Positions 34,314 through 43,749 of a stretch of 64,000 bases of DNA are shown here, one piece after another. Origin of the DNA: DASSUC01 sp035649895. GTDB lineage: Bacteria > Actinomycetota > Actinomycetes > Mycobacteriales > Micromonosporaceae. Each line of letters begins with the position of its first letter. The stretch's first letter is position 1. The DNA lies in assembly GCA_035649895.1 (NCBI GenBank), contig DASRIS010000085.1:6655-70654 (forward strand). The letters run 5' to 3'. Position numbers and translations under genes: made by a program. Under the pieces are notes generated by a model that made no database searches, was not told the DNA's origin, and worked only from the letters and a program-made list of their open reading frames with translations.

Positions 34314-35548
34314 TGCCGGCCGGCCCGCCGTACCCGGAGGTGGTCGTGACCGGCCTCGGTCTGGTGACGCCGGCCGGGATCGGGGTGGCCGCCAGCTGGG
34401 CGCGGATCCTGCGCGGCGAGCCGACCGCCGCCGCGGACCCGGCGCTTGCCGGCCTCCCGGTGGACTTCAGCTGCCGCGTGCCCGGCTTCCACGCCCAGGA
34501 GCTGGTCGGCCGCAGGCTGGCCTGGCGGACCGACCGCTATACCCACCTGGCGCTGGTGGCGGCGCGGGAGGCGGTCGCCGACGCCGGGCTGGACCCGGCC
34601 GGCTGGGACGGCGCCCGGGTCGGCGTGGTCATCGGCAACGCCCTCGGCGGCACCGAGACCTACGAGCGGCAGCAGCAGGTGCTGCGGGAGGAGGGGGCGA
34701 CGCAGGTCTCGCCGATGGTGGTCCCGATGATGGGGGTCAGCATGGTCGCCGGCTACCTGGCGATCGACGTCCACGCCACCGGCCCGAACCTGGTTACGGC
34801 GACCGCATGCGCGTCCGGCACCACGGCCGTCGGCACCGCGCTGCAGCTGCTGCGCACCGGTGCCTGTGACGTGGTGCTGGCCGGGGGCACCGAGGCCAGC
34901 CTCACCCCCACCGTCATCGCGGGCTTCGCCCAGATGGGTGCGCTGTCGCGGCGGTCGGCGGACCCGGCTGCCGCGTCCCGACCGTTCGATGTGGACCGGG
35001 ACGGGTTCGTGCCCGCCGAGGGCGCCGGCATGCTGGTGCTGGAGCGGCTGGCCGACGCGCGGGCGCGCGGGGCCACGGTGCGGGCCCGGCTGGCCGGGTA
35101 CGGGGCCTCGGCCGACGCGTACCACGCCACCTCGCCCGACCCTGCGGGTGCCGGCGTGGAACGGGCGATCCGCCGCGCCCTCGCCGACGCGGGCGTGGCG
35201 CCGGGCGAGGTCGACCACGTCAACGCGCACGGCACCGCCACGCCGCTCAACGACGTGGCCGAGGCGGCGGTGCTGCGCCGGGTCTTCGGCGCACGGCCGG
35301 CCGTCACCTCGGTCAAGGGCGTCACCGGGCACTCGCTCGGCGGCGCTGGCGGGATCGAGGCCGCCTGCACCGTGCTGTCCGTGCAGCACGGGGTGGTACC
35401 TCCCACCGCCAACCTCAGCCGCCTGGACCCCCGCGTCGAGTGCGACGTCGTCGCCGAGGCGCCCCGCATCATGCCGGTCCGGGTGGCGGTCAGCAACTCG
35501 TTCGGGTTCGGCGGCCAGAACGCGGTGCTCGTGCTGAGCACGGCGTAG
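34313..35548 (+). CDS. 3-oxoacyl-ACP synthase II (FabF-like)
   Basis: 411 residues from ATG 34313 (GTG 34310 is possible). Cys in TATACASGTT, His in VNAHGTATPLND and the second His in KGVTGHSLGGAGG are all present, so it is catalytically complete. It elongates acyl-ACP with malonyl-ACP. No chain-length-factor partner is adjacent, so it is a homodimeric FAS-type enzyme rather than an aromatic polyketide pair. Translation is coupled to the ACP. Confidence 0.93.
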   Translation: MPAGPPYPEVVVTGLGLVTPAGIGVAASWARILRGEPTAAADPALAGLPVDFSCRVPGFHAQELVGRRLAWRTDRYTHLALVAAREAVADAGLDPAGWDGARVGVVIGNALGGTETYERQQQVLREEGATQVSPMVVPMMGVSMVAGYLAIDVHATGPNLVTATACASGTTAVGTALQLLRTGACDVVLAGGTEASLTPTVIAGFAQMGALSRRSADPAAASRPFDVDRDGFVPAEGAGMLVLERLADARARGATVRARLAGYGASADAYHATSPDPAGAGVERAIRRALADAGVAPGEVDHVNAHGTATPLNDVAEAAVLRRVFGARPAVTSVKGVTGHSLGGAGGIEAACTVLSVQHGVVPPTANLSRLDPRVECDVVAEAPRIMPVRVAVSNSFGFGGQNAVLVLSTA

Positions 35549-35610
35549 CCGCCAGCACCACGCCCGGTCGCCACCGCCCGCCCGCCGTCTCCCGGGAAGG
35601 AGACCATGTC

Positions 35611-36651
35611 ATGGCCATGGATACCGGTACGCTCGTCCGGTCGTCGACCGGCACCTTCGAGGAGCTCGCCGCCAAGGTGCGCAGCGCGGGCCTGCTCGAT
35701 CCGCGACCCGGCTACTACGCCCTAAAGATTGCGTTCAACCTGGCCGTGCTGGCGGGCACCTGGACCGCGGTCGTCCTGGTCGGCGACTCCTGGTGGCAGC
35801 TTGCGCTGGCGGTGGTGCTCGCCGGTGGCTACGTGCAGACCGGGTTCATCGCGCACGACACCGGGCACAAGCAGATCACCCGGACCCGGACCGGCGGCGC
35901 CCTGCTCGGCCTGCTGCACATGAACCTGCTGCTCGGCATCGCCTACGGCTGGTGGGTCAGCCACCATAACCGCCACCACAGCAACCCCAACAACCTCGAC
36001 CTCGACCCGGACACGGTACGCCGTCCGGTGATCTTCGCGCCCGACGAGCTGCCGGTGAAGGGGCGTACCCGCGGCCGGCGGTTCATCATCCGCTTCCAGT
36101 CGGTGATGTTCTTCGTCCTGCTGGCGCACGAGGCGTACCGGGTGCGCTCGGCCGGGGTCAAGGCGTTCCGGGCGGGCGCGCTCAAGACCCCGGCGCTGGA
36201 GCTGGCGCTGGTGGCGGTGCACCTGGCCGCGTACCTGGTGGTGGTCTTCACGGTGATGGCGCCGGCGCAGGCGGTCGCCTTCGTGCTCGTGCACCAGCTG
36301 CTGTTCGGGCTCTACCTGGGTGCGGTGTTCGCGCCCAACCACAAGGGCATGGTGGTCTACCGCAGCGACGTCGACCTGGACTGGCTGCACCGGCAGGTGC
36401 TGACCTCCCGCAACGTCTACTCCAGCCGGTTCACCGACATGGTCTTCGGCGGGCTCAACTACCAGATCGAGCACCATCTGTTCCCTACGATGCCGCGGGT
36501 GAACCTGCGCCGGGCCCGGCCGATCGTCAAGGCGTACTGCGAGCAGCACGGCATCCCGTACCTGGAGGTGCCGGTGCTCGCGTCCTACCGCGCGGTGTCG
36601 CGGTTCTTCGGCCGGGTCAGCCGGCGGGCGCTCGCCGGCACCGCAGCCTGA
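35611..36651 (+). CDS. Membrane fatty acid desaturase
   Basis: 346 residues from ATG 35611, with GGAAGGAG 8 nt upstream. The three His boxes of acyl-lipid desaturases are intact: HDTGH, HHNRHH and QIEHH. Membrane helices lie between them. The enzyme uses a diiron centre, oxygen and an external electron donor to place a double bond in the chain. This predicts an unsaturated alkyl part in the product. The donor is not encoded in the window. Confidence 0.92.
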   Translation: MAMDTGTLVRSSTGTFEELAAKVRSAGLLDPRPGYYALKIAFNLAVLAGTWTAVVLVGDSWWQLALAVVLAGGYVQTGFIAHDTGHKQITRTRTGGALLGLLHMNLLLGIAYGWWVSHHNRHHSNPNNLDLDPDTVRRPVIFAPDELPVKGRTRGRRFIIRFQSVMFFVLLAHEAYRVRSAGVKAFRAGALKTPALELALVAVHLAAYLVVVFTVMAPAQAVAFVLVHQLLFGLYLGAVFAPNHKGMVVYRSDVDLDWLHRQVLTSRNVYSSRFTDMVFGGLNYQIEHHLFPTMPRVNLRRARPIVKAYCEQHGIPYLEVPVLASYRAVSRFFGRVSRRALAGTAA

Positions 36652-36701
36652 CCCCTCGATCTGGACGGGGCACCTTCCTCCTTGACCTGGATGGAGCCAC
36701 C

Positions 36702-38240
36702 ATGACCACGCCCATGACCCTGGCCACGCCAGCGCAGGCCGGCCTCGAGGCCGCCGGGCCGGATCCGCTTGCCGGGCGGGACCCGCTCGGCGGGCCGGAT
36801 CCACTTGCCGGGCCGGACCCGCTGGCCGACGCGCGTAACCGGGTGGCGGCACTGGTCGACCCGGGCTCGTTCGCGGAGTCCGGCAGCCGCGCTCGGCACC
36901 GCAGCACCGCGTTCGGGATGGCGCGGCGCAGGCCCGACGGGGACGGTGTCGTCACCGGGCATGGCCGGGTCGACGGCCGCCCGGTCGCCCTCTTCGCCCA
37001 GGACCCGGCGGTGCTCGGCGGGTCGCTCGGGGAGCTGCACGCGGAGAAGATCACCAGGGTGCTCGCCCTGGCCGAGCGGGCCCGCACGCCGGTCGTCGGG
37101 CTCCTCGACTCCGGCGGCGCGCGCATCCAGGAGGGTGTGGCCGCCCTCGACGGGTACGGGGCGATCTTCCGCGGCAACGTGCGCCTCTCCGGCCGGGTGC
37201 CGCAGCTGTCCGTGGTGCTCGGGCCATGCGCCGGCGGCGCGGTCTACTCCCCGGCGCTCACCGACATTGTGATCATGGAACGGGACCGGGCGCACATGTT
37301 CCTCACCGGTCCCAAGGTCGTCCAGGCGGTGACCAAGGAGCAGGTCACCCCGGCTGAGCTGGGCGGCGCAGAGGTGCACGGCACCCGCTCCGGGGTGGCG
37401 CACCTGACCGCCGCCGGCCCGGCGGAGGCGCTTGCGCTGTGCCGGCGGGTGCTGTCCTACCTGCCGAGCTCGTGCTGGGAGGCGCCGCCTGCTGCGGCGC
37501 CGGGCGAGCCGGAGCCGCTGCCCGCCCTGCCGGCGAGCTCGCGCACCGCGTACGACGTACGCGGCGTGATCCGGGCGGTGGTGGACGCGGGCAGCCTCCT
37601 GGAGCTGCAGCCGCGCTTCGCCCGCAACCTGGTGACCGGCTTCGCCCGGGTGGCCGGCCAGCCGGTCGGCGTGGTCGCCAACCAGCCGCAGGCGCTCGCC
37701 GGGGTGCTCGACATCGCCGCCTCCGAGAAGGGCGCCCGCTTCGTGCGCCTGTGCGACGCGTTCGGGCTGCCGCTGGTCACCCTGGTCGACACGCCAGGCT
37801 TCCTGCCCGGGCGCGGGCAGGAGACGGGCGGGGTCATCCGCAAGGGGGCGAAGCTGCTGTACGCGTACGCCGAGGCGACCGTGCCCCGGGTGACCGTGGT
37901 GCTGCGCAAGGCGTTCGGCGGCGCGTACATCGTGATGAGCTCGCGCTCCCTCGGCGCTGACGCGGTGTTCAGCTGGCCCGGCGCGGAGCTGGCCGTGATG
38001 GGCGCCGAGGGAGCGGTCGACCTGGTCTTCCGCCGCGAGCTGGCGGCCGACCCGTCCCGCCGGGCCGAGCTGGTCGAGCGGTACCGGCGCGAGGCGATGG
38101 CGGAGGAGCTGGCCGCGGAGCGGCTCTCGGTGGACGAGGTCATCCCGCCGGAGCGCACCAGGGAGGTCGTCGCCGGCGCGCTGCGCGCGCTCGCCGGCGC
38201 GGTGCGCCCCGGGTTCCGCCACGACAACCTGCCGCAGTGA
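36702..38240 (+). CDS. Acyl-CoA carboxyltransferase subunit (PccB/AccD-type)
   Basis: 512 residues from ATG 36702, GGAG a little upstream. The N-half has VVGLLDSGGARIQEGVAAL and the oxyanion glycine-rich VLGPCAGGAVYSPALTD. The C-half has VDTPGFLPGRGQETGGVIRK and KAFGGAYIVMSS. This is the carboxyltransferase that makes malonyl- or methylmalonyl-CoA; the biotin carboxylase subunit must come from elsewhere. Residues ~18-45 are a Pro/Leu/Ala/Gly/Asp repeat (DPLAGRDPLGGPDPLAGPDP) that is not part of the usual domain. It supplies extender units for the cluster's KAS enzymes and PKS. Confidence 0.92.
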   Translation: MTTPMTLATPAQAGLEAAGPDPLAGRDPLGGPDPLAGPDPLADARNRVAALVDPGSFAESGSRARHRSTAFGMARRRPDGDGVVTGHGRVDGRPVALFAQDPAVLGGSLGELHAEKITRVLALAERARTPVVGLLDSGGARIQEGVAALDGYGAIFRGNVRLSGRVPQLSVVLGPCAGGAVYSPALTDIVIMERDRAHMFLTGPKVVQAVTKEQVTPAELGGAEVHGTRSGVAHLTAAGPAEALALCRRVLSYLPSSCWEAPPAAAPGEPEPLPALPASSRTAYDVRGVIRAVVDAGSLLELQPRFARNLVTGFARVAGQPVGVVANQPQALAGVLDIAASEKGARFVRLCDAFGLPLVTLVDTPGFLPGRGQETGGVIRKGAKLLYAYAEATVPRVTVVLRKAFGGAYIVMSSRSLGADAVFSWPGAELAVMGAEGAVDLVFRRELAADPSRRAELVERYRREAMAEELAAERLSVDEVIPPERTREVVAGALRALAGAVRPGFRHDNLPQ

Positions 38241-38249
38241 GGGGTGTCG

Positions 38250-38756
38250 ATGAGGACCTTCGCGACCCCGCAGGAGCTGGTCTCCGCGGCCGGGCAGCGG
38301 CTGGGGGAGAGCCCGTTCCAGCTGGTCGACCAGGCGCGCGTCAACGCCTTCGCCGAGCTCACCGGGGACCGCCAGTGGATACACACCGACCCGGAGCGGG
38401 CCCGCGCCGGTCCGTTCGGGCGGCCGGTGGTGCACGGCTTCCTTGCGCTGTCACTGCTGACCGCGATGCTCGGCGACATCTTCCGGGTCGAGGGCGCCGA
38501 CCTGGTGCTCAACAAGGGGCTGGACCGGCTCCGGTTCCGTACCCCGGTCCCGGTCGGGGCCCGGGTCCGGGCGGTCGCCGACCTGGCGTCGGCGACTCTG
38601 CGGCCACGCGGCTTCACCGAGGCGGTCGTCACCGTCGCGCTGGAGCTTGAGCACCGGGCCGACCCGGCGCTCACCGTCCACCAGCGACTGCTCTACCACA
38701 GCAGCACCCCGGCCTCCACAACGGAAGTCCCGGCCTCCACAACGGAAGTGAGGTAG
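38250..38756 (+). CDS. MaoC-family (R)-specific enoyl hydratase/dehydratase
   Basis: 168 residues from ATG 38250 with GAGGGG in front (GTG 38244 possible). It is a hotdog-fold MaoC domain: RVNAFAELTGDRQWIHTDPE with the catalytic Asp/His pair, then FGRPVVHGFLALSLL. It would dehydrate 3-hydroxyacyl-ACP during chain reduction, a step the single-module PKS lacks. The C-terminus carries two copies of PASTTEV encoded by a 21-bp tandem repeat. Confidence 0.9.
   Translation: MRTFATPQELVSAAGQRLGESPFQLVDQARVNAFAELTGDRQWIHTDPERARAGPFGRPVVHGFLALSLLTAMLGDIFRVEGADLVLNKGLDRLRFRTPVPVGARVRAVADLASATLRPRGFTEAVVTVALELEHRADPALTVHQRLLYHSSTPASTTEVPASTTEVR
38708..38749 (+). repeat. 21-bp tandem duplication at the 3' end of the MaoC gene
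   Basis: CCCGGCCTCCACAACGGAAG plus T occurs twice in perfect tandem, adding PASTTEV units just before the stop. Confidence 0.85.
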
Positions 38757-38763
38757 ACCCGCG

Positions 38764-39804
38764 ATGCGTACCCAGATCGGCGTCCTGCTGCCGACCCGCG
38801 AGCTCGCCATGACCGGCTGCTACGACCTGGCGCCGGTGCTCGACTTCGCCCGCCAGGCCGAGGCGGCCGGGTTCGACTCGGTGTGGACCGGCGACTCGCC
38901 GCTGGCCCGGCCCCGGCTCGACCCGCTGGTGGTGCTCTCCGCGGTGGCCGCGGTCACCACTGAGGTGACGCTCGGCACCGCGGCGCTCACCGCCACACTG
39001 CGCCCGCCGGTGCTCGGCGCCGCGATGGTCGCCAGCCTTGACCATGCCGCTCCTGGGCGGCTCCAGCTCGCCCTCGGCTCCGGCTTCCCGATCCCGGACA
39101 CGCAGCGGGAGTTCGCCGCTTGCGGGGTGCCGTTCAGCGAGCGGGTCGGCCGCCTGGACGAGACGGTCCGGCTGTGGCGGCGGGCGTGGCAGGCGGGCGG
39201 GCAGCAAGGTGGCGCGGACGCCGGCGGGCAGCAAGGTGGCGTGGGTGCCGGCGGGCGGCAAGGTGGCGCGGATGCCGGCGGGGGAGCGGGCGCGCCGGCT
39301 CGGTTCGAGGGGCGGTACTGGAGCGTCGAGGACCTGGACCGGCTGGCGCCACCGGCCACGCCTGGGGGGCCGCCGCTGTGGCTGGCCGCCAGCGACGCGC
39401 CCGGTGCGGTGGAGCGCACCGCCCGGCTCTACGACGGCTGGCTGCCGTTCGTGCCCACGCCCGAGGCGTACGCCGCGGCGTGGCGGGAGATCCAGCGGCG
39501 GGCGGCGGCCCACGGGCGCCCGGCCGACGCGATCGTGCCCGGCATGTACGCAACGGTCACCGTCAACCCCGACCGGGACCGGGCTGAGGCGGAGCTCGAG
39601 GAGTACCTGCAGCACTACTACGGCCGGCCGCTCGCGGTGATGTCGACGGTGCAGGCGTACTGCTACGGCACGGCAGAGGAGTGCGCGGCCTGGCTGTCGC
39701 GGTATGTCCAGGCCGGCGCCCGCCACCTGGTGGTACGGATCGGCTCGCTGGACCCGGCGACCCAGCTCAAGACGGTCGCTGAGGAGGTCTGCCCGGCGGT
39801 GTGA
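38764..39804 (+). CDS. LLM-class F420-dependent oxidoreductase
   Basis: 346 residues from ATG 38764, 7 bp after the MaoC gene. It has a luciferase-like TIM barrel: FARQAEAAGFDSVWTGDSPL, LVVLSAVAAVTTEVTLGTAA, RLQLALGSGFPIPDTQREF, then PPLWLAASDAPGAVERTARL and ARHLVVRIGSLDPATQ. Family members transfer hydride to or from F420 or FMN. Likely roles are reduction of an enoyl/keto intermediate or supply of reducing power; the substrate is unknown. A three-copy GGQQGGADA-like insertion at residues ~145-172 falls in a loop. Confidence 0.87.
   Translation: MRTQIGVLLPTRELAMTGCYDLAPVLDFARQAEAAGFDSVWTGDSPLARPRLDPLVVLSAVAAVTTEVTLGTAALTATLRPPVLGAAMVASLDHAAPGRLQLALGSGFPIPDTQREFAACGVPFSERVGRLDETVRLWRRAWQAGGQQGGADAGGQQGGVGAGGRQGGADAGGGAGAPARFEGRYWSVEDLDRLAPPATPGGPPLWLAASDAPGAVERTARLYDGWLPFVPTPEAYAAAWREIQRRAAAHGRPADAIVPGMYATVTVNPDRDRAEAELEEYLQHYYGRPLAVMSTVQAYCYGTAEECAAWLSRYVQAGARHLVVRIGSLDPATQLKTVAEEVCPAV
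39197..39278 (+). repeat. 27-bp minisatellite (three units) in the LLM oxidoreductase gene
   Basis: Three tandem 27-bp units of the GCGGGCAGCAAGGTGGCGCG-type encode GGQQGGADA/GGQQGGVGA/GGRQGGADA. The reading frame is kept. Confidence 0.85.
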
Positions 39805-39865
39805 GCCGGCTGGGCGGAGGAGGTTGTGACGTTCGGCGCGTGGCGTGAGACGGGAGGGGGACGGC

Positions 39866-40993
39866 ATGGTCGGGTCGGCCGGGTGGTGCGGGCACGCGCT
39901 CATCATCACCAACCCACGGGCGGGTGGCATCGGCGACATCGCGCTGCCGGAGCTGGTACGCCGGTGCGAGCGTTGGGTGGGCGGGGCGGTCGTGCACGCC
40001 ACCCAGACGCGCGGGGACGCGGTGGCGCTGGCGCGGGCCGCCACGTCGTCCACGCTGGACGGTTCCGGGCCCGCCCTGGTGGTCGCGGTCGGCGGCGACG
40101 GCACCGCGCGGGAGGTGGCCCACGGTCTGGCCACCGCAACAGGTGCGGCCCGCGGCCCAGCCGTGGCGGGGGATGCGCCCGGCGGGCCGGGTCCGGCCGG
40201 TCCGCCAATGTTCGTGGTGCCGGCTGGCACCGCCAACTCCTGGTACCGCACGCTCTGGGAGGACCTGCCCTGGCCGGAGGCGCTCGATACGGCGCTGCGC
40301 CAGCCGGAGCCGTCACTGCGCCATGTGGACCTGGCCCGGCTGGTGCAGAACCAGGCGCTGGTGCTGGTCGGGGCGTGCGCCGGCTTCCCGCCGCAGGCGA
40401 TCCACGAGGCCGGTGCGCTCACCCACCTGACCGGCCGGGCCCGGTACGAGGCGGCGCTGGCCGCCCTCGTACCGCGGTTCGAGCCCTACCCGGGGCGCGT
40501 GCTCGTCGATGGCGTTCAGGTCCACAGTGGATCTACGCTGCTCGCCAACGTGGGCGGTGGACGGTTCCGGGGCGGACAGTTCCAGCTGCTGCCGGACTCG
40601 ATCCTCGACGACGGGCTGCTCGACGTCTGCGTCATCGGCGCCGAGCACCACCCGGCCGACCTGCTCGGGCTCACCCGCCGGGCCGAGCACGTCGGCCGTC
40701 CCGGGGTCGTCTACGCGCGGGGCCGCCAGGTGGTGATCGAGCGCACCGACGCGCGACCGGTGTGGTTCGAGCACGACGGGGAGGTCCTGGTCGACTTCGG
40801 GCACCGGTTCACCTTGGAGGTCGTGCCACACGCCGTACCCGTGCTCGGGGCGCCGCCGCGAGAGCCGCAGGCGGCGCGGGCGGTGGCAGCAGCGGGAGCG
40901 CCGCCGGGGGCGCCGGCGGGGGGGCCGGCGGGGGGGCCGGCGGGGGGGCCGGCGGCGGGCACCGTGACGGGTGGCGGCCATGTCGCCGCTTGA
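39866..40993 (+). CDS. vlmJ: Diacylglycerol-kinase-fold kinase, VlmJ-like
   Basis: 375 residues from ATG 39866 behind GGGAGGGGG (GTG 39845 is an upstream alternative). The catalytic domain shows HALIITNPRAGG, the nucleotide-binding VAVGGDGTAREVAHGL and FVVPAGTANSWYRTLWED, as in lipid and sphingosine kinases. VlmJ, of this family, phosphorylates valanimycin hydrate before elimination by VlmK. Here the next gene, overlapping this one, is MmgE/PrpD like VlmK, so the same two-step dehydration is expected. The C-terminus ends in repeated GGPAG encoded by GGGGGGCC-type repeats. Confidence 0.85.
   Translation: MVGSAGWCGHALIITNPRAGGIGDIALPELVRRCERWVGGAVVHATQTRGDAVALARAATSSTLDGSGPALVVAVGGDGTAREVAHGLATATGAARGPAVAGDAPGGPGPAGPPMFVVPAGTANSWYRTLWEDLPWPEALDTALRQPEPSLRHVDLARLVQNQALVLVGACAGFPPQAIHEAGALTHLTGRARYEAALAALVPRFEPYPGRVLVDGVQVHSGSTLLANVGGGRFRGGQFQLLPDSILDDGLLDVCVIGAEHHPADLLGLTRRAEHVGRPGVVYARGRQVVIERTDARPVWFEHDGEVLVDFGHRFTLEVVPHAVPVLGAPPREPQAARAVAAAGAPPGAPAGGPAGGPAGGPAAGTVTGGGHVAA
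40905..40962 (+). repeat. Short GGCCGGCGGGGG tandem repeat at the 3' end of the VlmJ-like gene
   Basis: Four 12-bp units encode GGPA repeats immediately before the overlap with the next gene. Homopolymer G runs make this stretch prone to slippage. Confidence 0.75.
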
Positions 40994-42572
40994 GGAGCTG
41001 GCCGCGTGGGCGAGCGCGGTGCGCCTGGACGATGCTCCGCGCCGGGTCGTGGAGCTGGCCAAGAGCCAGGTCCTGTCGCAGCTCGCCGCGGTGCGTGGCG
41101 GGCTGCGCCACCCGCTCGGCCAGGCGCTGGTACGCGCCTTCGGCCCGCCCATCCAGCCGGATCCGGCCCGGTCCGCGGTGGTACTGTCCGCGCTCGGCTC
41201 GTGGCTGCACTTCGACGACACCGCCTACGCCGGGCACCTGTCAAACTCCACCGTGACCGTGCCGTTGGCCTACGCGCTCGCCCGCGGGCTGGACGGACGA
41301 GCGCTGCTCACCGCGGTTATCGCCGCCAACGAATGCGCGGCGCGGATCACCGCGGCGGCGACCCTCGGCCCGTTCCGCGGGCAGATGGCGGCGCATACCC
41401 ACGTGGCCGGTGCGGTGGCCGGGCGGCTGCGCGCGGAGGACGCTCCCGCGCGACACTGGGTGGACGCACTGGGACTGGCCTTCGCGATGCCACTGTGGAG
41501 CCTCACCCACGGCTTCATGGCCAGCGACGCGCGGCTGCTCAGCTCGTCCACGCCGGTGCGCCTGGGGCTGGACGCGTGCGACGCCGCAGCGGCCGGCCTG
41601 CGCGGCGCCGCCGACATCCTCGACCATCCGCGCGGGTTCCTGGCCCGGTTCGCCACGGTCCCGCTGCCCGAGGCGGTCACCGCCGGGCTCGGCCGGTGCT
41701 GGCACACCGACACGCTCTCGTTCAAGGTGCACCCGTCCGGACCGGGCTCAGACGCCGCCGTGGACTGCGCCCTGGCGCTGCACGCCGCGCTCGGCCGGCC
41801 ACGGGTCGACGAGGTGGTGGAGGTCGAGGTCCACGTCTCCCTCTACACCCTGCTGGTGCACCGGGCCGCCGCCGCCTACCTGGACGGGCCGGAACCGCCG
41901 CTGTCCGCGGTCGCCACCACCACGCCGTACGCGGTGGCGACCGCGCTGCTCACCGGCGGCCTGGAGCCGGCCGACTTCGCCCACCCGGCGGTGGCCTCGC
42001 CCCTGCGGTGGGCACTCGCCGCCAAGGTACGGCTGGTCCACGACGAGGAGATGACCGCCGCCCTGCTCACTGCGGAGGCGCCGTTCGGGGAGGCGGTCCG
42101 GCTCGCCGGCGAGCGGGCGGTGGGATGGCTGCGCGACTTCGGCGGCGACCGGCTGGTGGAGCTGGCCCGCGAGGCCGGCCAGGTCATGCCGGGGGTTGGG
42201 GACGCCGCTGGGTCCCGGCGGCGTAGCTTCGCCACGACCCGGCGTAGCTTCGCCACGGCGACGAAGATGACACCGGCCCGGGTGGTGCTGCACCTGGCCG
42301 ATGGCGCCAGCCATGAACGGCGGGTCGACATCCCGGTCGGCGCGGCGGGTCCGGACACCCGGTCCCGGCACCGGCACCTGGTCCGCGCCAAGTTCCTCGC
42401 CACCGGCGGCTCGCCGGAGGTGGCCGACGCGGTACGCCGGCTGGACCTGCTGCCCGCGGCGGAGGTCCGGCGGCTGGTCACCGCGGCGCTGGACATGGCG
42501 GGTCGGGAAGGCCCAGCCCGGCGGGCGGGGGCAGCCGGCCGGGAGCGGCCGGACGTGGCGGAGGCGGCGTGA
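40980..42572 (+). CDS. vlmK: MmgE/PrpD-family lyase, VlmK-like
   Basis: 530 residues from ATG 40980 (GTG 40971 possible), overlapping the kinase gene by 14 nt. MmgE/PrpD features are an all-helical first domain (SQVLSQLAAVRGG, FDDTAYAGHLSNSTVTVPLA, ALLTAVIAANECAARI) and the central SFKVHPSGPGSDAAVDCALA. In valanimycin VlmK eliminates the phosphate placed by VlmJ to give the dehydroalanine-like acid. The pairing here is the clearest single pointer to that chemistry. RRSFATTRRSFATA near residue 415-430 comes from a short DNA duplication. Confidence 0.85.
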   Translation: MSPLEELAAWASAVRLDDAPRRVVELAKSQVLSQLAAVRGGLRHPLGQALVRAFGPPIQPDPARSAVVLSALGSWLHFDDTAYAGHLSNSTVTVPLAYALARGLDGRALLTAVIAANECAARITAAATLGPFRGQMAAHTHVAGAVAGRLRAEDAPARHWVDALGLAFAMPLWSLTHGFMASDARLLSSSTPVRLGLDACDAAAAGLRGAADILDHPRGFLARFATVPLPEAVTAGLGRCWHTDTLSFKVHPSGPGSDAAVDCALALHAALGRPRVDEVVEVEVHVSLYTLLVHRAAAAYLDGPEPPLSAVATTTPYAVATALLTGGLEPADFAHPAVASPLRWALAAKVRLVHDEEMTAALLTAEAPFGEAVRLAGERAVGWLRDFGGDRLVELAREAGQVMPGVGDAAGSRRRSFATTRRSFATATKMTPARVVLHLADGASHERRVDIPVGAAGPDTRSRHRHLVRAKFLATGGSPEVADAVRRLDLLPAAEVRRLVTAALDMAGREGPARRAGAAGRERPDVAEAA

Positions 42573-42607
42573 TCCTTTCCGCCGCCCTGGTCGGGTAGCG
42601 TCAGCGG

Positions 42608-43426
42608 ATGATGACGGGAAGGCAGCAGCTGGCGCGGTCAGCAGGAGAGCTGCTGCGGCAGTGGCGTGAGCACCGGCGGCTCAGCCAGCTCGAGCTGGCC
42701 AGCCAGGCGGGCGTGTCAACCCGCCACCTGAGCTTTGTGGAGACCGGGCGCTCCATGCCCAGCCGCGACATGGTGCTGCACCTCGTGGAGCAGCTCGACC
42801 TGCCGCTGCGGGAGCGCAACCAGGTCCTGCTCGCCGCCGGCTACGCCCCGGTCTACCCGGAGACGGCGCTTGACGCGCCGCAGATGGTGGCCGTTCGGGC
42901 CGCGCTGCGCCAGGTGCTCAACGGGCACCAGCCCTACCCGGCGCTGGTCGTGGACCGGCGGTGGAACGTCGTGGACACCAACCCGGCGGTGGCCCTGTTC
43001 ACCCGGATGGTGTCACCGGCGCTGCTGCAGCCGGTCGCCAACGTGCTGCGGGCCAGCCTGCATCCGGACGGCCTGGCCCCGCACCTCGTCAACCTCGGTG
43101 AGTGGCGGGCCCACCTGCTCGGGCGGCTGCGCCGGCAGATCTCCCACAGCAGCGACCCTGAGCTGGTCGCGCTCTACGACGAGCTGACCGGCTACCCGTG
43201 CGCCCAGCCGGACGCCGAGACCGAGCCGCCGGGACCGGGGTCGGTCGTGGTGCCGATGCGCTTCCGCGCGCCAGAGCGGGAGCTGGTCTTCCTGAGCACG
43301 GTGGCGATGTTCGGCAGCCCGCTCGACCTCACCGTCGCGGAGCTGGCCATCGAGTCGTTCTACCCGGCCGACGCGGAGACCGCCGCCTACCTACAGGCTC
43401 GCGCCGGCTCGTGCACCGCCACCTGA
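42608..43426 (+). CDS. XRE-family regulator with MmyB-like C-terminal domain
   Basis: 272 residues from ATG 42608. The N-terminal helix-turn-helix is EHRRLSQLELASQAGVSTRH and SFVETGRSMPSR. The C-terminal part (PALVVDRRWNVVDTNPAVAL, then FYPADAETAAYLQ) is the MmyB-like ligand-binding domain common next to biosynthetic genes in actinomycetes, which can bind fatty acids. Being last in the lipid-amine operon, it may sense the chain or the product and tune expression. Confidence 0.88.
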   Translation: MMTGRQQLARSAGELLRQWREHRRLSQLELASQAGVSTRHLSFVETGRSMPSRDMVLHLVEQLDLPLRERNQVLLAAGYAPVYPETALDAPQMVAVRAALRQVLNGHQPYPALVVDRRWNVVDTNPAVALFTRMVSPALLQPVANVLRASLHPDGLAPHLVNLGEWRAHLLGRLRRQISHSSDPELVALYDELTGYPCAQPDAETEPPGPGSVVVPMRFRAPERELVFLSTVAMFGSPLDLTVAELAIESFYPADAETAAYLQARAGSCTAT

Positions 43427-43461
43427 CCGCTCACCCAGCCGAGTAGCTCGGTGCATGTCGC

Positions 43462-43508
43462 GATCTAGAAGATCTAGGCCGCCATGGGGTGCACAGATCT
43501 TCTAGATC
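43462..43508. terminator. Inverted repeat between convergent genes
   Basis: GATCTAGAAGATCT (43462-43475) is mirrored by AGATCTTCTAGATC (43495-43508), with 19 nt between. It lies in the 323-bp space between the XRE gene and the convergent VlmA-like gene, where no coding sequence is evident, and it probably ends both transcripts. Confidence 0.65.
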
Positions 43509-43749
43509 TCGTCCAGCTACGCCTGTTCCCACGAGCTGGGACGGCACGGTCCTATGTGGTGCGTGCCAGCATGGAGGGCGTGCGGCGCGCTCACCCTGCC
43601 TTGTGGCGGTGAGCCGTCCTCGACATCGACGGTGAAGCGGCCAGCCAGCCACGCGCCCGGGCGGGTGGGCCGCCCGGCCGGCCGGTGACGGCCCACCCGG
43701 CCTACCGCGCTACCGCACCGCCCTGCCGGCGCACCGGGGCGGCCGCCGG

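Noticed and set aside
36585..38435. 616-codon minus-strand frame opposite the carboxyltransferase
   Set aside because: Composition typical of a shadow frame; no homology-like motifs.
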